64,000 nucleotides of DNA from Hydractinia symbiolongicarpus (Eukaryota > Cnidaria > Hydrozoa > Anthoathecata > Hydractiniidae). Where the stretch lies: contig NC_079885.1 in NCBI RefSeq assembly GCF_029227915.1, positions 14,519,001 to 14,583,000 of the forward strand, in the 5' to 3' direction. The notes under the pieces are model-generated. The model saw only the letters and a program-made list of their open reading frames with translations. It searched no databases and was not told the origin of the DNA. Every line of letters begins with the position of its first letter. Position 1 is the stretch's first letter. Shown in pieces: positions 48,629-60,559 of the stretch. The position numbers and the translations under genes are program-made.

Positions 48629-49078
48629 ATTGACTTTTTCACGTTACATTATTTATCATTACGACTGTGACGTATCTTTTTTACGCAATAGCCGCTGAGT
48701 AAATCAAGTAAGGGACATGATTAGAAGTTTCTTTCCCCTAAAAAGGGCTACAATCTTGCTGCAATAAATGCGTCACGACGCAAATGAATGGATTAAGAGC
48801 GTCAGACAAAGAAAATGGCGATGTAGTTACTTTGCTAATTAACTTTGTCATATGAAAATTAAGTCTAAAAGTACCCTAGATTGCCTTCGTTGGAACTTTT
48901 TACCGGAAATCTTAAAGCGCATGGTTGTCGTAATTAATGGATAGCACTTGAAATGAGCTTTCAAATGCACATAAACACGACCTATTTCGGATGCTCCAGT
49001 CAAGAAATATGACCTTTAAAATTTAAACCATTTTCGATGTAATGTGCTAATAAATCGTAGATATCTACCCGTATTTTT

Positions 49079-49197
49079 GTCTACGACCATACCACGATGA
49101 ACACACCTGTTCTCGTCCGATCACGGAAGTTAAGCATCGTCGGGCCGGGATAGTACTTGGATGGGGGACCGCCTGGGAACTCCCGGTGTCGTAGGCT
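49079..49197 (+). rRNA. 5S rRNA copy 88, consensus
   Basis: Exact consensus gene behind a family IV flank (ATCTACCC). The spacer after it lacks 7 bp at 49255, where ACGC runs directly into GCTGAG, and has GTGAGGTATC. Confidence 0.97.
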
Positions 49198-49640
49198 ATT
49201 GACTTTTTCACGTTACATTATTTATCATTACGACTGTGAGGTATCTTTTTTACGCGCTGAGTAAATCAAGTAAGGGACATGATTAGAAGTTTCTTTCCCC
49301 TAAAAAGGGCTACAATCTTGCTGCAATAAATGCGTCACGACGCAAATGAATGGATTAAGAGCGTCAGACAAAGAAAATGGCGATGTAGTTACTTTGCTAA
49401 TTAACTTTGTCATATGAAAATTAAGTCTGAAAGTACCCTAGATTGCCTTCGTTGGAACTTTTTACCAGAAATCTTAAAGCGCATGGTTGTCGTAAATAAT
49501 GGATAGCGTTTGAAAAGAGCTTTCAAATGCACATAAACACGACATATTTCGGATAATCCAGTCAAGAAATATGACCTTTAAAATTTAAACCATTTTTGAT
49601 GTAATGTGCTAATAAATCGTAGCTATCTGCCCGTTTGTTT

Positions 49641-49759
49641 GTCTACGACCATACCACGATGAACACACCTGTTCTCGTCCGATCACGGAAGTTAAGCATC
49701 GTCGAGCCGGGATAGTACTTGGATGGGGGACCGCCTGGGAACTCCCGGTGTCGTAGGCT
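49641..49759 (+). rRNA. 5S rRNA copy 89, family VII
   Basis: Only G65A. The flank has TCGTAGCTATC, shared with copy 96. Confidence 0.95.
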
Positions 49760-50209
49760 ATTGACTTTTTCACGTTACATTATTTATCATTACGAATGTG
49801 ACGTATCTTGTTTACGCAATAGCCGCCGAGTAAATCAAGTAAGAGACATGATTAGAAGCTGCTTTTCCTTAAAAAGGGCTACAATCTTGCTGCAATAAAT
49901 GCACCACGTCGCAAATGAATGGATTAAGAGCGTCAGACAAAGAAAATGGCGATGTAGTTACTTTGCTAATTAACTTTGTCATATGAAAATTAAGTCTAAA
50001 AGTACCCTAGATTGCCTTCGTTGGAACTTTTTACCGGAAATCTTAAAGCGCATGGTTGTCGTAATTAATGGATAGCACTTGAAATGAGCTTTCAAATGCA
50101 CATAAACACGACCTATTTCGGATGCTCCAGTCAAGAAATATGACCTTTAAAATTTAAACCATTTTCGATGTAATGTGCTAATAAATCGTAGATATCTACC
50201 CGTATGTTT

Positions 50210-50327
50210 GTCTACGACCATACCACGATGAACACACCTGTTCTCGTCCATCACGGAAGTTAAGCATCGTCGGGCCGGGATAGTACTTGGATGGGGGACC
50301 GCCTGGGAACTCCAGGTGTCGTAGGCT
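50210..50327 (+). rRNA. 5S rRNA copy 90, family IV
   Basis: 118 nt: G41 deleted and C106A, which opposes G69 and breaks helix V. Likely pseudogene; recurs as copy 97. Confidence 0.87.
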
Positions 50328-50777
50328 ATTGACTTTTTTACGTTACATTATTTATCATTACGACTGTGACGTATATTTTTTACGCAATAGCCGCTGAGTA
50401 AATCAAGTAAGAGACATGATTAGAAGTTGCTTTCCCTTAAAAAGGGCTACAATCTTGCTGCAATAAATGCGCCACGTCGCAAACGAATGGATTAAGAGCG
50501 TCAGACAAAGAAAATGGCGATGTAGTTTCTTTTCTAATTAACTTTGTCATATGAAAATTAAGTCTGAAAGTCCCCCAGATTGCCTTCGTTGGAACTTTTT
50601 ACCAGAAATCTTAAAGCGCATGGTTGTCGTAAATAATGGATAGCGTTTGAAAAGAGCTTTCAAATGCACATAAACACGACATATTTCGGATAATCCAGTC
50701 AAGAAATATGACCTTTAAAGTTTAAACCATTTTTGATGTAATGTGCTAATAAATCGTAGATATCTGCCCGTTTGTTT

Positions 50778-50896
50778 GTCTACGACCATACCACGATGAA
50801 CACACCTGTTCTCGTCCGATCACGGAAGTTAAGCATCTTCGAGCCGGGATAGTACTTGGATGGGGGACCGCCTGGGAACTCCCGGTGTCGTAGGCT
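50778..50896 (+). rRNA. 5S rRNA copy 91, family VII
   Basis: G61T and G65A; identical to copy 84. Confidence 0.93.
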
Positions 50897-51346
50897 ATTG
50901 ACTTTTTCACGTTACATTATTTATCATTACGACTGTGACGTATCTTTTTTACGCAATAGCCGCTAAGTAAATCAAGTAAGGGACATGATTAGAAGTTTCT
51001 TTCCCCTAAAAAGGGCTACAATCTTGCTGCAATAAATGCGCCACGTCGCAAATGAATGGATTAAGAGCGTCAGACAAAGAAAATGGCGATGTAGTTACTT
51101 TGCTAATTAACTTTGTCATAAGAAAATTAAGTCTGAAAGTACCCTAGATTGCCTTCGTTGGAACTTTTTACCGGAAACCTTAAAACGCATGGTTGTCGTA
51201 AATAATGGATAGCGCTTGAAAAGAGCTTTCAAATGCACATAAACACGACATATTTCGGATAATCCAGTTAAGAAATATGACCTTTAAAATTTAAACCATT
51301 TTCGATGTAATGTGCTAATAATTCGTAGATATCTGCCCGTTTGTTT

Positions 51347-51465
51347 GTCTACGACCATACCAGGATGAACACACCTGTTCTCGTACGATCACGGAAGTTA
51401 AGCATCGTCGGGCCGGGATAGTACTTGGATGGGGGACCGCCTGGGAACTCCCGGTGTCGTAGGCT
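51347..51465 (+). rRNA. 5S rRNA copy 92, family II
   Basis: C17G and C39A; alpha spacer. Confidence 0.94.
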
Positions 51466-51915
51466 ATTGACTTTTTCACGTTACATTATTTATCATTACG
51501 ACTGTGACGTATCTTTTTGACGCAATAGCCGCTGAGTAAATCAAGTAAAGGACTTGATTAGAAGTTTCTTTCCCTTCAAAACGGCTACGATCTGGCTGCA
51601 ATAAATGCTCCACGTCGCAAATGAATGGATTACGAGCGTCAGACAAAGAAAATGGCGATGTAGTTAATTTGCTAAATAACTTTGTCATATGAAAATTAAG
51701 TCTGAAAGTACCTTAGATTGCCTTCGTTGGAACTTTTTACCGGAAATCTTAAAGCGCATGGTTGTCGTAAATAATGGATAGCGCTTGAAAAGAGCTTTCA
51801 AATGCACATAAACACGACATATTTCGGATAATCCAGTTAAGAAATATGACCTTTAAAATTTAAACCATTTTCGATGTAATGTGCTAATAATTCGTAGATA
51901 TCTGCCCGTTTGTTT

Positions 51916-52034
51916 GTCTACGACCATACCAGGATGAACACACCTGTTCTCGTACGATCACGGAACTTAAGCATCGTCGGGCCGGGATAGTACTTGGATG
52001 GGGGACCGCCTGGGAACTCCCGGTGTCGTAGGCT
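51916..52034 (+). rRNA. 5S rRNA copy 93, family II
   Basis: C17G, C39A and G51C; identical to copy 86. Confidence 0.92.
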
Positions 52035-52484
52035 ATTGACTTTTTCACGTTACATTATTTATCATTACGACTGTGACGTATCTTTTTGACGCAATAGCCG
52101 CTGAGTAAATCAAGTAAGGGACTTGATTAGAAGTTTCTTTCCCTTCAAAACGGCTACGATCTGGCTGCAATAAATGCTCCACGTCGCAAATGAATGGATT
52201 ACGAGCGTCAGACAAAGAAAATGGCGATGTAGTTAATTTGCTAAATAACTTTGTCATATGAAAATTAAGTCTGAAAGTACCTTAGATTGCCTTCGTTGGA
52301 ACTTTTTACCGGAAATCTTAAAGCGCATGGTTGTCGTAAATAATCGATAGCGCTTGAAAAGAGCTTTCAAATGCACATAAACACGACATATTTCGGATAA
52401 TCCAGTCAAGAAATATAACCTTTAAAGTTTAAACCATTTTCGATGTAATGTGCTAATAAATCGTAGATATCTGCCCGTTTGTTT

Positions 52485-52603
52485 GTCTACGACCATACCA
52501 CGATGAACACACCTGTTCTCGTCCGATCACGGAAGTTAAGCATCGTCAGGCCGGGATAGTACTTGGATGGGGGACCGCCTGGGAACTCCCGGTGTCGTAG
52601 GCT
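52485..52603 (+). rRNA. 5S rRNA copy 94, G64A
   Basis: Only G64A; identical to copy 87. Beta spacer. Confidence 0.95.
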
Positions 52604-53053
52604 ATTGACTTTTTCACGTTACATTATTTATCATTACGACTGTGACGTATCTTTTTTACGCAATAGCCGCTGAGTAAATCAAGTAAGGGACATGATTAGA
52701 AGTTTCTTTCCCCTAAAAAGGGCTACAATCTTGCTGCAATAAATGCGTCACGACGCAAATGAATGGATTAAGAGCGTCAGACAAAGAAAATGGCGATGTA
52801 GTTACTTTGCTAATTAACTTTGTCATATGAAAATTAAGTCTAAAAGTACCCTAGATTGCCTTCGTTGGAACTTTTTACCGGAAATCTTAAAGCGCATGGT
52901 TGTCGTAATTAATGGATAGCACTTGAAATGAGCTTTCAAATGCACATAAACACGACCTATTTCGGATGCTCCAGTCAAGAAATATGACCTTTAAAATTTA
53001 AACCATTTTCGATGTAATGTGCTAATAAATCGTAGATATCTACCCGTATTTTT

Positions 53054-53172
53054 GTCTACGACCATACCACGATGAACACACCTGTTCTCGTCCGATCACG
53101 GAAGTTAAGCATCGTCGGGCCGGGATAGTACTTGGATGGGGGACCGCCTGGGAACTCCCGGTGTCGTAGGCT
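53054..53172 (+). rRNA. 5S rRNA copy 95, consensus
   Basis: Exact consensus; followed by the same 7-bp-deleted spacer as copy 88. Confidence 0.97.
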
Positions 53173-53615
53173 ATTGACTTTTTCACGTTACATTATTTAT
53201 CATTACGACTGTGAGGTATCTTTTTTACGCGCTGAGTAAATCAAGTAAGGGACATGATTAGAAGTTTCTTTCCCCTAAAAAGGGCTACAATCTTGCTGCA
53301 ATAAATGCGTCACGACGCAAATGAATGGATTAAGAGCGTCAGACAAAGAAAATGGCGATGTAGTTACTTTGCTAATTAACTTTGTCATATGAAAATTAAG
53401 TCTGAAAGTACCCTAGATTGCCTTCGTTGGAACTTTTTACCAGAAATCTTAAAGCGCATGGTTGTCGTAAATAATGGATAGCGTTTGAAAAGAGCTTTCA
53501 AATGCACATAAACACGACATATTTCGGATAATCCAGTCAAGAAATATGACCTTTAAAATTTAAACCATTTTTGATGTAATGTGCTAATAAATCGTAGCTA
53601 TCTGCCCGTTTGTTT

Positions 53616-53734
53616 GTCTACGACCATACCACGATGAACACACCTGTTCTCGTCCGATCACGGAAGTTAAGCATCGTCGAGCCGGGATAGTACTTGGATG
53701 GGGGACCGCCTGGGAACTCCCGGTGTCGTAGGCT
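53616..53734 (+). rRNA. 5S rRNA copy 96, family VII
   Basis: Only G65A; identical to copy 89. Confidence 0.95.
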
Positions 53735-54184
53735 ATTGACTTTTTCACGTTACATTATTTATCATTACGAATGTGACGTATCTTGTTTACGCAATAGCCG
53801 CCGAGTAAATCAAGTAAGAGACATGATTAGAAGCTGCTTTTCCTTAAAAAGGGCTACAATCTTGCTGCAATAAATGCACCACGTCGCAAATGAATGGATT
53901 AAGAGCGTCAGACAAAGAAAATGGCGATGTAGTTACTTTGCTAATTAACTTTGTCATATGAAAATTAAGTCTAAAAGTACCCTAGATTGCCTTCGTTGGA
54001 ACTTTTTACCGGAAATCTTAAAGCGCATGGTTGTCGTAATTAATGGATAGCACTTGAAATGAGCTTTCAAATGCACATAAACACGACCTATTTCGGATGC
54101 TCCAGTCAAGAAATATGACCTTTAAAATTTAAACCATTTTCGATGTAATGTGCTAATAAATCGTAGATATCTACCCGTATGTTT

Positions 54185-54302
54185 GTCTACGACCATACCA
54201 CGATGAACACACCTGTTCTCGTCCATCACGGAAGTTAAGCATCGTCGGGCCGGGATAGTACTTGGATGGGGGACCGCCTGGGAACTCCAGGTGTCGTAGG
54301 CT
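54185..54302 (+). rRNA. 5S rRNA copy 97, family IV
   Basis: 118 nt: G41 deleted and C106A; identical to copy 90. Confidence 0.87.
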
Positions 54303-54752
54303 ATTGACTTTTTTACGTTACATTATTTATCATTACGACTGTGACGTATATTTTTTACGCAATAGCCGCTGAGTAAATCAAGTAAGAGACATGATTAGAA
54401 GTTGCTTTCCCTTAAAAAGGGCTACAATCTTGCTGCAATAAATGCGCCACGTCGCAAACGAATGGATTAAGAGCGTCAGACAAAGAAAATGGCGATGTAG
54501 TTTCTTTTCTAATTAACTTTGTCATATGAAAATTAAGTCTGAAAGTCCCCCAGATTGCCTTCGTTGGAACTTTTTACCGGAAATCTTAAAGCGCATGGTT
54601 GTCGTAAATAATGGATAGCGCTTGAAAAGAGCTTTCAAATGCACATAAACACGACATATTTCGGATAATCCAGTCAAGAAATATGACCTTTAAAGTTTAA
54701 ACCATTTTCGATGAAATGTGCTAATAAATGGTAGATATCTGCCCGTTTTTTT

Positions 54753-54871
54753 GTCTACGACCATACCACGATGAACACACCTGTTCTCGTCCGATCACGG
54801 AAGTTAAGCATCGTCGGGCCGGGATAGTACTTGGATGGGGGACCGCCTGGGAACTCCCGGTGTCGTAGGCT
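54753..54871 (+). rRNA. 5S rRNA copy 98, consensus, recombinant unit
   Basis: Exact consensus gene. The flank before it resembles that of copies 30-31 (GAAATGTGC, AAATGGTAG), while the T6 run after it is of the family IV class, so flanks of two origins meet at this gene. Confidence 0.97.
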
Positions 54872-55321
54872 ATTGACTTTTTTACGTTACATTATTTATC
54901 ATTACGACTGTGACGTATCTTTTTTACGCAATAGCCGCTGAGTAAATCAAGTAAGAGACATGATTTGAAGTTGCTTTCCCTTAAAAAGGGCTACAATCTT
55001 GCTGCAATAAATGCGCCACGTCGCAAATGAATGGATTAAGAGCGTCAGACAAAGAAAATGGCGATGTAGTTACTTTGCTAATTAACTTTGTCATATGAAA
55101 ATTAAGTCTGAAAGTCCCCCAGATTGCCTTCGTTGGAACTTTTTACCGGAAATCTTAAAGCGCATGGTTGTCGTAAATAATGGATAGCGCTTGAAAAGAG
55201 CTTTCAAATGCACATAAACACGACCTATTGCGGATAATCCAGTCAAGAAATATGACCTTTAAAGTTTAAACCATTTTCGATGTAATGTGCTAATAAATCG
55301 TAGATATCTGCCCGTTTGTTT

Positions 55322-55440
55322 GTCTACGACCATACCACGATGAACACACCTGTTCTCGTCCGATCACGGAAGTTAAGCATCGTCGAGCCGGGATAGTACT
55401 TGGATGGGGGACCGCCTGGGAACTCCCGGTGTCGTAGGCT
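55322..55440 (+). rRNA. 5S rRNA copy 99, family VII
   Basis: Only G65A, but the upstream flank (ACCTATTGCGG) is of the family III class; recombinant. Confidence 0.95.
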
Positions 55441-55890
55441 ATTGACTTTTTCACGTTACATTATTTATCATTACGACTGTGACGTATCTTGTTTACGCAA
55501 CAGCCGCCGAGTAAATCAAGTAAGAGACATGATTAGAAGCTGCTTTTCCTTAAAAAGGGCTACAATCTTGCTGCAATAAATGCACCACGTCGCAAATGAA
55601 TGGATTAAGAGCGTCAGACAAAGAAAATGGCGATGTAGTTACTTTGCTAATTAACTTTGTCATATGAAAATTAAGTCTAAAAGTACCCTAGATTGCCTTC
55701 GTTGGAACTTTTTACCGGAAATCTTAAAGCGCATGGTTGTCGTAATTAATGGATAGCACTTGAAATGAGCTTTCAAATGCACATAAACACGACCTATTTC
55801 GGATGCTCCAGTCAAGAAATATGACCTTCAAAATTTAAACCATTTTCGATGTAATGTGCTAATAAATCGTAGATATCTACCCGTATGTTT

Positions 55891-56009
55891 GTCTACGACC
55901 ATACCACGATGAACACACCTGTTCTCGTCCGATCACGGAAGTTAAGCATCGTCGGGCCGGGATAGTACTTGGATGAGGGACCGCCTGGGAACTCCCGGTG
56001 TCGTAGGCT
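55891..56009 (+). rRNA. 5S rRNA copy 100, G86A
   Basis: Private G86A in the C box. Family IV flank before it, although G41 is present. Beta-type spacer after it with GTGAGGTATC but without the 7-bp loss. Confidence 0.94.
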
Positions 56010-56459
56010 ATTGACTTTTTCACGTTACATTATTTATCATTACGACTGTGAGGTATCTTTTTTACGCAATAGCCGCTGAGTAAATCAAGTAAGGGACATG
56101 ATTAGAAGTTTCTTTCCCCTAAAAAGGGCTACAATCTTGCTGCAATAAATGCGTCACGACGCAAATGAATGGATTAAGAGCGTCAGACAAAGAAAATGGC
56201 GATGTAGTTACTTTGCTAATTAACTTTGTCATATGAAAATTAAGTCTGAAAGTACCCTAGATTGCCTTCGTTGGAACTTTTTACCAGAAATCTTAAAGCG
56301 CATGGTTGTCGTAAATAATGGATAGCGTTTGAAAAGAGCTTTCAAATGCACATAAACACGACATATTTCGGATAATCCAGTCAAGAAATATGACCTTTAA
56401 AATTTAAACCATTTTTGATGTAATGTGCTAATAAATCGTAGATATCTGCCCGTTTGTTT

Positions 56460-56578
56460 GTCTACGACCATACCACGATGAACACACCTGTTCTCGTCCG
56501 ATCACGGAAGTTAAGCATCGTCAAGCCGGGATAGTACTTGGATGGGGGACCGCCTGGGAACTCCTGGTGTCGTAGGCT
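56460..56578 (+). rRNA. 5S rRNA copy 101, family VII
   Basis: G64A, G65A and C106T. Combines the family VII site with the C106T 3' part and its spacer (GTATCTTGTTTACG), so probably a chimera. Confidence 0.93.
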
Positions 56579-57028
56579 ATTGACTTTTTCACGTTACATT
56601 ATTTATCATTACGACTGTGACGTATCTTGTTTACGCAATAGCCGCCGAGTAAATCAAGTAAGAGACATGATTAGAATTTGCTTTTCCTTAAAAAGGGCTA
56701 CAATCTTGCTGCAATAAATGCACCACGTCGCAAATGAATGGATTAAGAGCGTCAGACAAAGAAAATGGCGATGTAGTTACTTTGCTAATTAACTTTGTCA
56801 TATGAAAATTAAGTCTAAAAGTACCCTAGATTGCCTTCGTTGGAACTTTTTACCGGAAATCTTAAAGCGCATGGTTGTCGTAATTAATGGATAGCACTTG
56901 AAATGAGCTTTCAAATGCACATAAACACGACCTATTTCGGATGCTCCAGTCAAGAAATATGACCTTTAAAATTAAAACCATTTTCGATGTAATGTGCTAA
57001 TAAATCGTAGATATCTACCCGTATGTTT

Positions 57029-57146
57029 GTCTACGACCATACCACGATGAACACACCTGTTCTCGTCCATCACGGAAGTTAAGCATCGTCGGGCCGGGAT
57101 AGTACTTGGATGGGGGACCGCCTGGGAACTCCCGGTGTCGTAGGCT
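57029..57146 (+). rRNA. 5S rRNA copy 102, family IV
   Basis: 118 nt: G41 deleted. Confidence 0.89.
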
Positions 57147-57596
57147 ATTGACTTTTTTACGTTACATTATTTATCATTACGACTGTGACGTATCTTTTTT
57201 ACGCAATAGCCGCTGAGTAAATCAAGTAAGAGACATAATTTGAAGTTGCTTTCCCTTAAAAAGGGCTACAATCTTGCTGCAATAAATGAACCACGTCGCA
57301 AATGAATGGATTAAGAGCGTCAGACAAAGAAAATGGCGATGTAGTTACTTTGCTAATTAACTTTGTCATATGAAAATTAAGTCGGAAAGTACCCCAGATT
57401 GCCTTCGTTGGAACTTTTTACCGGAAATCTTAAAGCGCATGGTTGTCGTAAATAATTGATAGCGCTTGAAAAGAGCTTTCAAATGCACATAAACACGACC
57501 TATTTCGGATGCTCCAGTTAAGAAATATGACCTTTAAAATTTAAACCATTTTCGATGTAATGTGCTAATAAATCGTAGATATCTACCCGTATGTTT

Positions 57597-57714
57597 GTCT
57601 ACGACCATACCACGATGAACACACCTGTTCTCGTCCATCACGGAAGTTAAGCATCGTCGGGCCGGGATAGTACTTGGATGGGGGACCGCCTGGGAACTCC
57701 CGGTGTCGTAGGCT
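57597..57714 (+). rRNA. 5S rRNA copy 103, family IV
   Basis: 118 nt: G41 deleted. Directly follows another family IV gene, the only such pair in the window. Confidence 0.89.
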
Positions 57715-58164
57715 ATTGACTTTTTTACGTTACATTATTTATCATTACGACTGTGACGTATCTTTTTTACGCAATAGCCGCTGAGTAAATCAAGTAAGAG
57801 ACATGATTTGAAGTTGCTTTCCCTTAAAAAGGGCTACAATCTTGCTGCAATAAATGCGCCACGTCGCAAATGAATGGATTAAGAGCGTCAGACAAAGAAA
57901 ATGGCGATGTAGTTACTTTGCTAATTAACTTTGTCATATGAAAATTAAGTCTGAAAGTCCCCCAGATTGCCTTCGTTGGAACTTTTTACCGGAAATCTTA
58001 AAGCGCATGGTTGTCGTAAATAATGGATAGCGCTTGAAAAGAGCTTTCAAATGCACATAAACACGACCTATTGCAGATAATCCAGTCAAGAAATATGACC
58101 TTTAAAGTTTAAACCATTTTCGATGTAATGTGCTAATAAATCGTAGATATCTGCCCGTTTGTTT

Positions 58165-58283
58165 GTCTACGACCATACCACGATGAACACACCTGTTCTC
58201 GTCCGATCACGGAAGTTAAGCATCGTCGGGCCGCGATAGTACTTGGATGGGGGACCGCCTGGGAACTCCCGGTGTCGTAGGCT
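58165..58283 (+). rRNA. 5S rRNA copy 104, family III
   Basis: Only G70C. Last family III gene in the window. Confidence 0.95.
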
Positions 58284-58732
58284 ATTGACTTTTTCACGTT
58301 ACATTATTTATCATTACGATTGTGACGTATCTTTTTTACGCATTAGCCGCTGAGTAAATCAAGTAAGAGACATGATTAGAATTTGCTTTCCCTTAAAAAG
58401 GGCTACAATCTTGCTGCAATAAATGAACCACGTCGCAAATGAATGGATTAAGAGCGTCAGACAAAGAAAATGGCGATGTAGTTACTTTGCTAATTAACTT
58501 TGTCATATGAAAATTAAGTCTGAAAGTACCCCAGATTGCCTTCGTTGGAACTTTTTACCGGAAATCTTAAAGCGCATGGTTGTCGTAAATAATTGATAGC
58601 GCTTGAAAAGAGCTTTCAAATGCACATAAACACGACCTATTGCGGATAATCCAGTCAAAAATATGACCTTTAAAGTTTAAACCATTTTCGATGTAATGTG
58701 CCAATAAATCGTAGATATCTGCCCGTTTGTTT

Positions 58733-58851
58733 GTCTACGACCATACCACGATGAACACACCTGTTCTCGTCCGATCACGGAAGTTAAGCATCGTCGGGCC
58801 GGGATAGTACTTGATGGGGGAACCGCCTGAGATCTCCCGGTGTCGTAGGCT
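58733..58851 (+). rRNA. 5S rRNA copy 105, family V derivative
   Basis: 119 nt, but with two offsetting indels: one G of 81-82 is missing and an A is added after 90; also G98A and A101T. The C-box spacing is shifted by one base. The following spacer matches that of copy 1. Confidence 0.88.
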
Positions 58852-59301
58852 ATTGACTTTTTCACGTTTCATTATTTATCATTACGACTGTGACGTATCT
58901 TTTTTACGCAATAGCCGCTAGGTAAATCAAGTAAGGGACATGATTAGAAGTTTCTTTCCCCTAAAAAGGGCTACAATCTTGATGCAATAAATGCGCCACG
59001 TCGCAAATGAATGGATTAAGAGCGTCAGACAAAGAAAATGGCGATGTAGTTACTTTGCTAATTAACTTTGTCATAAGAAAATTAAGTCTGAAAGTACCCT
59101 AGATTGCCTTCGTTGGAACTTTTTACCGGAAATCTTAAAGCGCATGGTTGTCGTAAATAATGGATAGCGCTTGAAAAGAGCTTTCAAATGCACATAAACA
59201 CGACATATTTCGGATAATCCAGTCAAGAAATATGACCTTTAAAATTTAAACCATTTTCGATGTAATGTGCTAATAATTCGTAGATATCTGCCCGTTTGTT
59301 T

Positions 59302-59420
59302 GTCTACGACCATACCAGGATGAACACACCTGTTCTCGTACGATCACGGAAGTTAAGCATTGTCGGGCCGGGATAGTACTTGGATGGGGGACCGCCTGGG
59401 AACTCCCGGTGTCGTAGGCT
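59302..59420 (+). rRNA. 5S rRNA copy 106, family II
   Basis: C17G, C39A and C60T (CpG transition, G-U wobble with G18). Alpha spacer with ATTAAAAG and CACGTTGC. Confidence 0.93.
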
Positions 59421-59870
59421 ATTGACTTTTTCACGTTACATTATTTATCATTACGACTGTGACGTATCTTTTTGACGCAATAGCCGCTGAGTAAATCAAG
59501 TAAGGGACTTGATTAAAAGTTTCTTTCCCTTCAAAACGGCTACGATCTGGCTGCAATAAATGCTCCACGTTGCAAATGAATGGATTACGAGCGTCAGACA
59601 AAGAAAATGGCGATGTAGTTAATTTGCTAAATAACTTTGTCATATGAAAATTAAGTCTGAAAGTACCTTAGATTGCCTTCGTTGGAACTTTTTACCGGAA
59701 ATCTTAAAGCGCATGGTTGTCGTAAATAATCGATAGCGCTTGAAAAGAGCTTTCAAATGCACATAAACACGACATATTTCGGATAATCCAGTCAAGAAAT
59801 ATGACCTTTAAAGTTTAAACCATTTTCGATGTAATGTGCTAATAAATCGTAGATATCTGCCCGTTTGTTT

Positions 59871-59990
59871 GTCTACGACCATACCACGATGAACACACCT
59901 GTTCTCGTCCGATCACGGAAGTTAAGCATCGTCGGGCCGGGATAGTACTTGGATGGGGGAACCGCCTGGGATCTCCCGGTGTCGTAGGCT
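59871..59990 (+). rRNA. 5S rRNA copy 107, family V, recombinant unit
   Basis: 120 nt: extra A after position 90 and A101T. It carries the same alpha spacer as copy 106, including its two private changes, so a spacer segment was duplicated or converted. Confidence 0.93.
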
Positions 59991-60440
59991 ATTGACTTTT
60001 TCACGTTACATTATTTATCATTACGACTGTGACGTATCTTTTTGACGCAATAGCCGCTGAGTAAATCAAGTAAGGGACTTGATTAAAAGTTTCTTTCCCT
60101 TCAAAACGGCTACGATCTGGCTGCAATAAATGCTCCACGTTGCAAATGAATGGATTACGAGCGTCAGACAAAGAAAATGGCGATGTAGTTAATTTGCTAA
60201 ATAACTTTGTCATATGAAAATTAAGTCTGAAAGTACCTTAGATTGCCTTCGTTGGAACTTTTTACCGGAAATCTTAAAGCGCATGGTTGTCGTAAATAAT
60301 CGATAGCGCTTGAAAAGAGCTTTCAAATGCACATAAACACGACATATTTCGGATAATCCAGTCAAGAAATATGACCTTTAAAGTTTAAACCATTTTCGAT
60401 GTAATGTGCTAATAAATCGTAGATATCTGCCCGTTTGTTT

Positions 60441-60559
60441 GTCTACGACCATACCACGATGAACACACCTGTTCTCGTCCGATCACGGAAGTTAAGCATC
60501 GTCGGGCCGGGATAGTACTTGGATGGGGGACCGCCTGGGAACTCCCGGTGTCGTAGGCT
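60441..60559 (+). rRNA. 5S rRNA copy 108, consensus
   Basis: Exact consensus. Beta-like spacer with TGCGTCACTACGC, where the palindrome has one mismatch, and with GCACAAAATG, shared with the spacer after copy 111. Confidence 0.97.

Larger units (their letters stand above)
46602..50576 (+). repeat. Seven-gene block, 3,975 bp, first copy (copies 84-90)
   Basis: The block includes rare markers: G61T in copy 84, G51C in copy 86, G64A in copy 87, a 7-bp spacer deletion after copy 88 and C106A in copy 90. All recur at the same offset in the next block. Confidence 0.9.
50577..54551 (+). repeat. Seven-gene block, 3,975 bp, second copy (copies 91-97)
   Basis: Direct tandem duplicate of copies 84-90. 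I checked some twenty marker sites by eye and found no difference, so it is the youngest large duplication in the window or an assembly duplicate. Confidence 0.9.

Noticed and set aside
58677-58865. A 62-codon minus-strand open frame across copy 105
   Set aside because: It is antisense to a 5S gene and stays open only because of the offsetting indels in that copy.
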